Shown here: piece by piece, positions 59,301 through 64,000 of the stretch
Numbering within the stretch: position 1 is the first letter of the stretch
How the letters are laid out: the number at the start of each line of letters is the position of its first letter
NCBI GenBank assembly: GCA_001414485.1
Contig: LLEY01000080.1
Span: 62,001 to 126,000, forward strand
DNA: 64,000 nt
Source: Calycina herbarum
Taxonomy: Eukaryota; Ascomycota; Leotiomycetes; Helotiales; Pezizellaceae
Direction of reading: 5' to 3'
Notes under the pieces: generated by a model
Seen by the model: only the letters and a program-made list of their open reading frames with translations
What the model was told of the DNA's origin: nothing
The model's database searches: none
Program-made: the position numbers and the translations under genes

Positions 59301-60810
59301 AGTAATAGACGCTGTATATCTATAACTAAATAAAATAAGAAAACTTATACTTATAGTATATTTCTTAAAAACTTTCGATATAGTATAATAGAACTATAGT
59401 ATTTATAATAAAGAACTTATAGCTATTATTCTAGCTCTTGAAGAATAGAGGATCTATCTCTAGAGTATGTTATATCTAGTAATAGTGCTTACTAATTATC
59501 TGAATCTAAAGATATTTACTATAACTAAGGAACTTATTACTAGACGTCTAGCTAGGTAGTCTAAAACTTTAGTAAGATTTAAGATAATTATTTAATATAT
59601 TAGTAGAATAAGTAACGCTTAAGCTAATGCTCTAAGCTAGAAACTAGGCTATAAGGAAAACAAAAAATATATTAATATAGTAATATTAAAATATAACGAA
59701 AATAGCGACTTAGTATCTACTATATATAATATAGTAGTAATAAACAACATCTAGATAGACAGAATTTAGAGTATTTATAAAGGTTATAACTAGTATATAA
59801 AAGAGAAACTATAGGCTCCTAGCTTATATATAAAGGAGTTCGTATAAGAATACTATACTATGTCTACTTATAGATACTAAGGAATTCGTAGAACTCTCTA
59901 GTAGATAAGATAATACTACTATATTAATTAGTTATCTACGATAGTTAAGAAAGTAATAGTAGAATATAATACCTATACTAGGAATAAGGCTTCCTACTAT
60001 ACTTCTTATAAATAGATAAATACTACTCTAATACTATAAATACCTTAGAAATTAATATTTATAGATTTTATTATTAAATTACTAAAATCTAAAGATCTAA
60101 TAATAGGAGTTAAGTATAATATAATCCTAGTTATTATAAAACGACTTATAAAGTATATAATTCTAATAGTATATATAGAGTTAAGTATAGCTAAGGAATT
60201 AGTATTCGCGTTCTTTAGAGAAGTAGTCTTAAGATATAGACTACTTAAAGAAATACTCTTAGATAGAGATAAACTCTTTATCTTAAAATTTTAGATTACT
60301 TTTATAAAGTAATTAGATATAAAAAGAAAGTTTTCTATAGCTTTCTACTCTTAAATAAATAGAGGAAACAAACGGATAAATTAAGTAGTTAAAATATATC
60401 TTTGTTATTATATAAACTACTAGTAAGACAACTAGGTAGAACTGCTACCCTTAGTATAGTTTGCTTATAATAGTTTAGTAATAGAAATAATACTTATTAT
60501 ACTATTCTATACTAATTATAGATATAAATTGTCAGTGTACTAAGAACCGCTGTCTACGACTATTAATAATTAACTTACTTATATTTACGTCTTAAGAATT
60601 AAGAGTCTATATAAGGAACTTATAAAGGACCTATAATTCGTAGTAGAAAGAAATACGTACTATTATAATAAACAACGTAGTTAGAAGCTAATACTAAAAG
60701 AGAGAGATAAAGTCTACTTAGTATAAAAAAATATTAATATAAAAAGACTAAGTAATAAACTAGATTATAAAAAACTTAGACTATTTAAAATCAAATAAGT
60801 TAAGAGACCT

Positions 60811-61080
60811 TTGAATTATAAACTAGCACTACTAAAGATAATAAACATCTATCTAGTATTCTATATATCTCTACTTAAACTAGTACTACTAGGTATACTA
60901 CTAGCTCTATATATAGAAATTCAACTAGTAAACCTAAATATAGAATATAAGGTTAAGAGGATTCTTAACTATAAAACTATTAGAGAACGACTTAAGTATT
61001 TAATTAAATAGATAGATTATCTATACTTTAAAAATACTTAGAAACTAAAAGAAAGCCTTATCTATTACTTAGAAGAACTT
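60811..61080 (+). pseudogene. Integrase C-terminus and chromodomain remnant
   Basis: A 66-codon open stretch followed by TAG in a Trp position reads YKVKRILNYKTIRERLKYLIK and then IDYLYFKNT.K. That is the chromodomain pattern (Y.V..I...R...L.YLVKW..Y....TWEP) with Trp codons turned to stops. It is part of the pol relic of the surrounding element and not an independent gene. Confidence 0.7.
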
Positions 61081-61099
61081 TAGGAATTCTACTAACGAA

Positions 61100-61515
61100 A
61101 CCTAGAGCTGTCTAGAACTTAGAACTAGGGTTAGATAGAGAAACATTATTAGAAAGTACTTGTTTAACAAAAGAGGCTATTTTAAAGATAGGAAACTAGG
61201 AAGACGAGGACTTAGGAAGAGGACTCGAGAGAGGAGGACTCGGAGGAGTAATAGAGAGTCGTTTATATAAAGAGCTAAAGAAAAATCGATATATAGGTTT
61301 TTAAGACCTAGGGGAAGGAATAACGCGATAGCTAGAGCTATTATAAGACCTTTTTAACTAAATATACTTAGAATAATAAGAGGATTTAGAGAGCTCTAGA
61401 AAGTATTAATAGAACTGTTTATAATAAAAAGAACAAGTCTTAGCTAGACGTTATACGGATTCGATTTATATAGTAAGAGCTAGACGCTCTTTCTGTTTAA
61501 TATAAGAGAAGGATA
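61100..61515 (-). pseudogene. Antisense frame of the recombinant chromovirus
   Basis: The reverse-strand conceptual frame matches the Cys/Pro-rich frame at 42932-43440: ERLALTI, AKTCSFYYKQF, SKSSYYSKYI, then PPSPPLSSPLPKSSSS and ALGFVSRIP. It has more stops than that copy, and the start codon appears changed to ATA. Confidence 0.5.
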
Positions 61516-61608
61516 TATTTATATATAAGAGAAGGTTAATATCTTTCTAATGATATATTTTAAGGTCGTATTCTAGTATAGAGATATACTAGGCTAAGAA
61601 GAGGATAG

Positions 61609-62070
61609 TATTACGAATTATATACTAGTATGTAAATAAGTAAAGTCTAGGTAACGCTCTAATAAGATAAGTACTATTATAACTCTGATAGATAGAAAGG
61701 ATTAAATATAGAAGGATATATAATTCTAAGGATCTTATTATAGTTATATTACGTAACTCGGTTAGAAGTAGTTAGATAATAGAGTCTAGTTTTAAGAAGC
61801 TCTAGAAATAGAGTTAGACTCTATCTTTAGAACTCCTGCTAAGTAGGACTCTAATATAAACGAAGGTTCTATATAAGACTAGCACGTCTGCTATTAGATA
61901 GGAGCTTCGTACTTAACTTTAGTTATTAATCTTATTATCTTATTTAATATCTTTAATATAAGTAACGAGTTTACTTCTAAGTAAACAACCTAGCGTATCT
62001 ATACTTCTTATCTGTATACTAACCTTCGAGACTTAGTTATCTTTGTTTAGTTCGTTTGAGTTTCGTTATA
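61609..62070 (+). repeat. 3' LTR of the recombinant chromovirus, heavily mutated
   Basis: 462 bp, from tattacg to cgttata, after the purine tract aagaagaggatag. It differs from the 5' LTR of the same element by very many C-to-T and G-to-A changes, unlike the matched LTR pair at 8687 and 15563. Confidence 0.88.
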
Positions 62071-63923
62071 CTAAGACTCGGTCTATAGTCTTTTAGCGTT
62101 TAGAAGTCGAGGTAGGTTTAAGAGTTTAGAAAGTAGTCTAAACAGTAGAGAAGGATCCTCGTATAAGTAGAGAGAGTTTTAGTATTATACTAGATAAGAG
62201 TTAAAAGGTAGTTCTTTTAACTAAAGTGGTTATACCGACTAGCTTAGTTGTATTAGCTATATATAACTTAGCGTTTCAGCGTTTTTCCTTATCTAAGGCT
62301 AGAAGATCTACTACTATTTTAACGAAGTTATAGTTCTAACGTCTCTTAAGTATAGCAGCTAAGTTTCGTAGCTATAGTATAATCTTTTCCTATATATAAA
62401 AGAACTGTTCTAACTCTAGTATTCTTCTAAGTATAGCTATACTTGAAAAGCGACTTCTAAAGTTAGTAAACGTTTCTCTAGTATAATCCTTTCTATCTAT
62501 CTATAAAGCCTAGAAGACGTTCTATATATTCTCTATCTCGTATCTAATTAAGAAATATAAATTTAAAAGTTTAATTATATCTTAATAATTATAGAAATTA
62601 ATATAAATCGATTTAGACTCGTATCTAGGCTTAAGGTAGTTCCTAGCGAGTCTAGTAGTTATTCTCTATATAAGAGCCTTTTAAGTCGAGCTTGTATTAT
62701 AATAATCGGTATTTACTAGTAGTCTATCGCGTACTAATATCTTCTATTATTAGTATATAAGTAATATATTATTATCTAAGAGTTTAATCTTTTCTATAAT
62801 CTTACTTTTCACAAGTTAGAAAGGATTCGAGGTATCTTTAGAAGTAGATAGAGTAGTCTACCGTCGAGAGAAGGTATTAGAGACAGGATCTCTTAAGCGA
62901 AAGAGGTCTAGAGTAGGACTTAGAAGAGAAGAAGAGTCGTTCTTAGATTAGAATTATTAAGGTTAAAAGTCTCTAATTTAATTCCTAAGTTCACTTATAA
63001 TTAATTCTAACTATACGAACTAATCGTTGTTATTTTAAAGTTTTTCTTCTAAGTCTTATACTACGTCTTATATCTCGTCTATATTAGAAAAGTCTTAGTT
63101 GTCTTTAGAGTTTCAAGTAGATTACTTTCCTTTCTAAGACCTTTAATTTTTAGATATATAAGTACGGTTCGTAGACCTTTCGGAGAAGAGTCTACTAGCT
63201 TCTCTAACAGGTTACTTAATACTATTAAGCAGAGCTTTAGAATTCGATATATCGTATATCGATTCGAAAAAGAGAGAGAGGTTAAGAGGTAGATATAGGA
63301 GCCTTCTAGGTAACTATATATTATCGACTATCTATATCTTATATAGTAATCTCTATATAAAGAGAGTTATTAGAAGTCTTAGTAGTACTTAGTATAGTCT
63401 ACTTCTATTAACGTAGAAACCGTCTACGATTTTACTAGCTAACTGTTTAGATACTAAACCCCGGTGTTACTAGCTGTCTAAGTAGTCTCTAATTACCTAG
63501 CTATTTAAGATTATCGATATACTAATCCGAATCTAAGCTAAATCGAATTCGAAGCAGATACGCTAGCGCGCTTAAGTAAGATATTATAATAGACCGTCTC
63601 TAGTAGAGTCGAATTTAGTCTTTTAATATAATAGTATAAAACGAATACTACTATAAAAGAGGTATATAGAAGTACGTTTAATAGAATAACATATCTAAAT
63701 ACTAGGCTCTAATATAAAGGAAAAGACTAAATTAGTCTTTCTTAATAGAGAGAAGACAGCTATTTATAAGAGGTTCGGATAATAGTAAGTCTAGAAGCTA
63801 TCTAGCTATTCTAAATCCTAAAATAATATCTATATCGTATTCTATTTAGTACGTAGACTCGGTAATTCTAATTCCGATTATTCTAATTAATTTCTAATAG
63901 TTCTATTATATTACTTAAGTATA
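62071..63923 (-). mobile_element. Unassigned retroelement relic, gag-like on the reverse strand
   Basis: The reverse conceptual frame (about 63,000 down to 62,300) contains a segment compatible with a retrotransposon gag capsid: KSIHINFHNYQDIIKLLNLY, then DCTRETFTNFRSRFSSIAIL and MLQLRNLAA. Stops interrupt it throughout. No LTR ends are identified. It abuts the LTR at 62070 on one side and a pogo terminal repeat at 63924 on the other. Confidence 0.4.
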
Positions 63924-64000
63924 ACGTAGTTTATTAGAACCTGGCGTATATTAGAACCTGACGTACTTTTCCTTAGTATTTAACTTTAAATATTAATATA
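63924..64000. mobile_element. Start of a further pogo-like terminal repeat, cut by the window end
   Basis: acgtagtttatta follows TA (63922-63923). Subterminal repeats read agaacctgacgt in place of accgagtcgg, yet the following ccttagtatt...aactttaaat matches the pogo copy at 42141. It is therefore a variant of the same family. Confidence 0.65.

Larger units (their letters stand above)
55435..62070 (+). mobile_element. Chromovirus copy with un-mutated 5' end and RIP-degraded body
   Basis: The LTRs are at 55435-55895 (461 bp) and 61609-62070 (462 bp), 6636 bp overall. That is 526 bp shorter than the net length of the sister element, because of a gag deletion at about 56206. RT (YLDN) is near 58850, the protease motif reads NLE for DSG near 57850, the integrase core is about 60060-60400, and the chromodomain is near 60940-61060. 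The 5' LTR and first 450 bp of the interior are scarcely mutated, while the rest is heavily mutated. Flanking pentamers do not agree (ctaat on the left, ctaag on the right), and the pogo fragment on the left does not resume on the right, so this is probably a recombinant. Confidence 0.85.

Overview
The window looks like a chromosome segment from a filamentous ascomycete (Pezizomycotina; possibly a leotiomycete, but the class is not provable from the sequence). A compact, intron-bearing gene island of ordinary base composition (about 23.54-37.66 kb) sits between two large AT-rich blocks (1-23.5 kb and 37.7-64 kb). The blocks have almost no open reading frames and show the signature of repeat-induced point mutation (RIP): CA/TG scarce, TA abundant, and in-frame TAA/TAG where CAA, CAG or TGG would fit.

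Left block. A reverse-strand chromovirus (1-3996) carries a 184-bp solo LTR in its gag. It is followed by a partial second Ty3/Gypsy element (about 3997-6424), a truncated pogo/Fot1-like DNA transposon (ending 7661), an unassigned relic, and a Russian-doll structure at 8677-21069. That structure is a 1.86-kb pogo element invaded by a 7.3-kb chromovirus, a second 1861-bp pogo element and a 1329-bp Tc1/mariner element. Removing the three insertions and their target duplications leaves exactly 1861 bp. Another pogo-like element (21157-23008) follows.

Gene island. Five genes form a probable terpenoid biosynthetic cluster: a short-chain dehydrogenase (24196-25167, +), a CYP65-like P450 (25615-27231, -; 3 exons, 502 aa), a CYP58/Tri4-like P450 (27673-29700, -; 9 exons, 511 aa), a class I terpene cyclase (30347-31495, +; 4 exons, 328 aa) and a fungal rhodopsin-domain 7TM protein (32488-33973, +) disrupted by two indels. 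The cyclase resembles the cyclase half of fusicoccadiene-type chimeric synthases but has no prenyltransferase domain. It would make a hydrocarbon or alcohol scaffold from an imported prenyl diphosphate; the two P450s and the dehydrogenase would oxidise it. The second P450 and the cyclase share a divergent promoter. Further right lie a 2EXR-type gene broken by one CAA-to-TAA-type stop, and an internally deleted Tc1/mariner relic that spans the edge of the RIP block.

Right block. A pogo fragment and an unassigned Arg/Glu-rich reverse frame precede a truncated reverse chromovirus (39404-42140). A pogo element (from 42141) is split by a full-length reverse chromovirus (42378-55223, duplication cgcac), which itself contains a full-length second-family Gypsy element (48363-54041, duplication acttt). 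A forward chromovirus copy (55435-62070) follows. Its 5' end is barely mutated, its 3' part is heavily mutated, and its flanks do not match. The chromoviruses repeatedly carry an antisense reading frame between chromodomain and 3' LTR. The window ends in a gag-like relic and the start of another pogo terminal repeat. Splice models were derived by eye from reading frames, splice consensus and family motifs.
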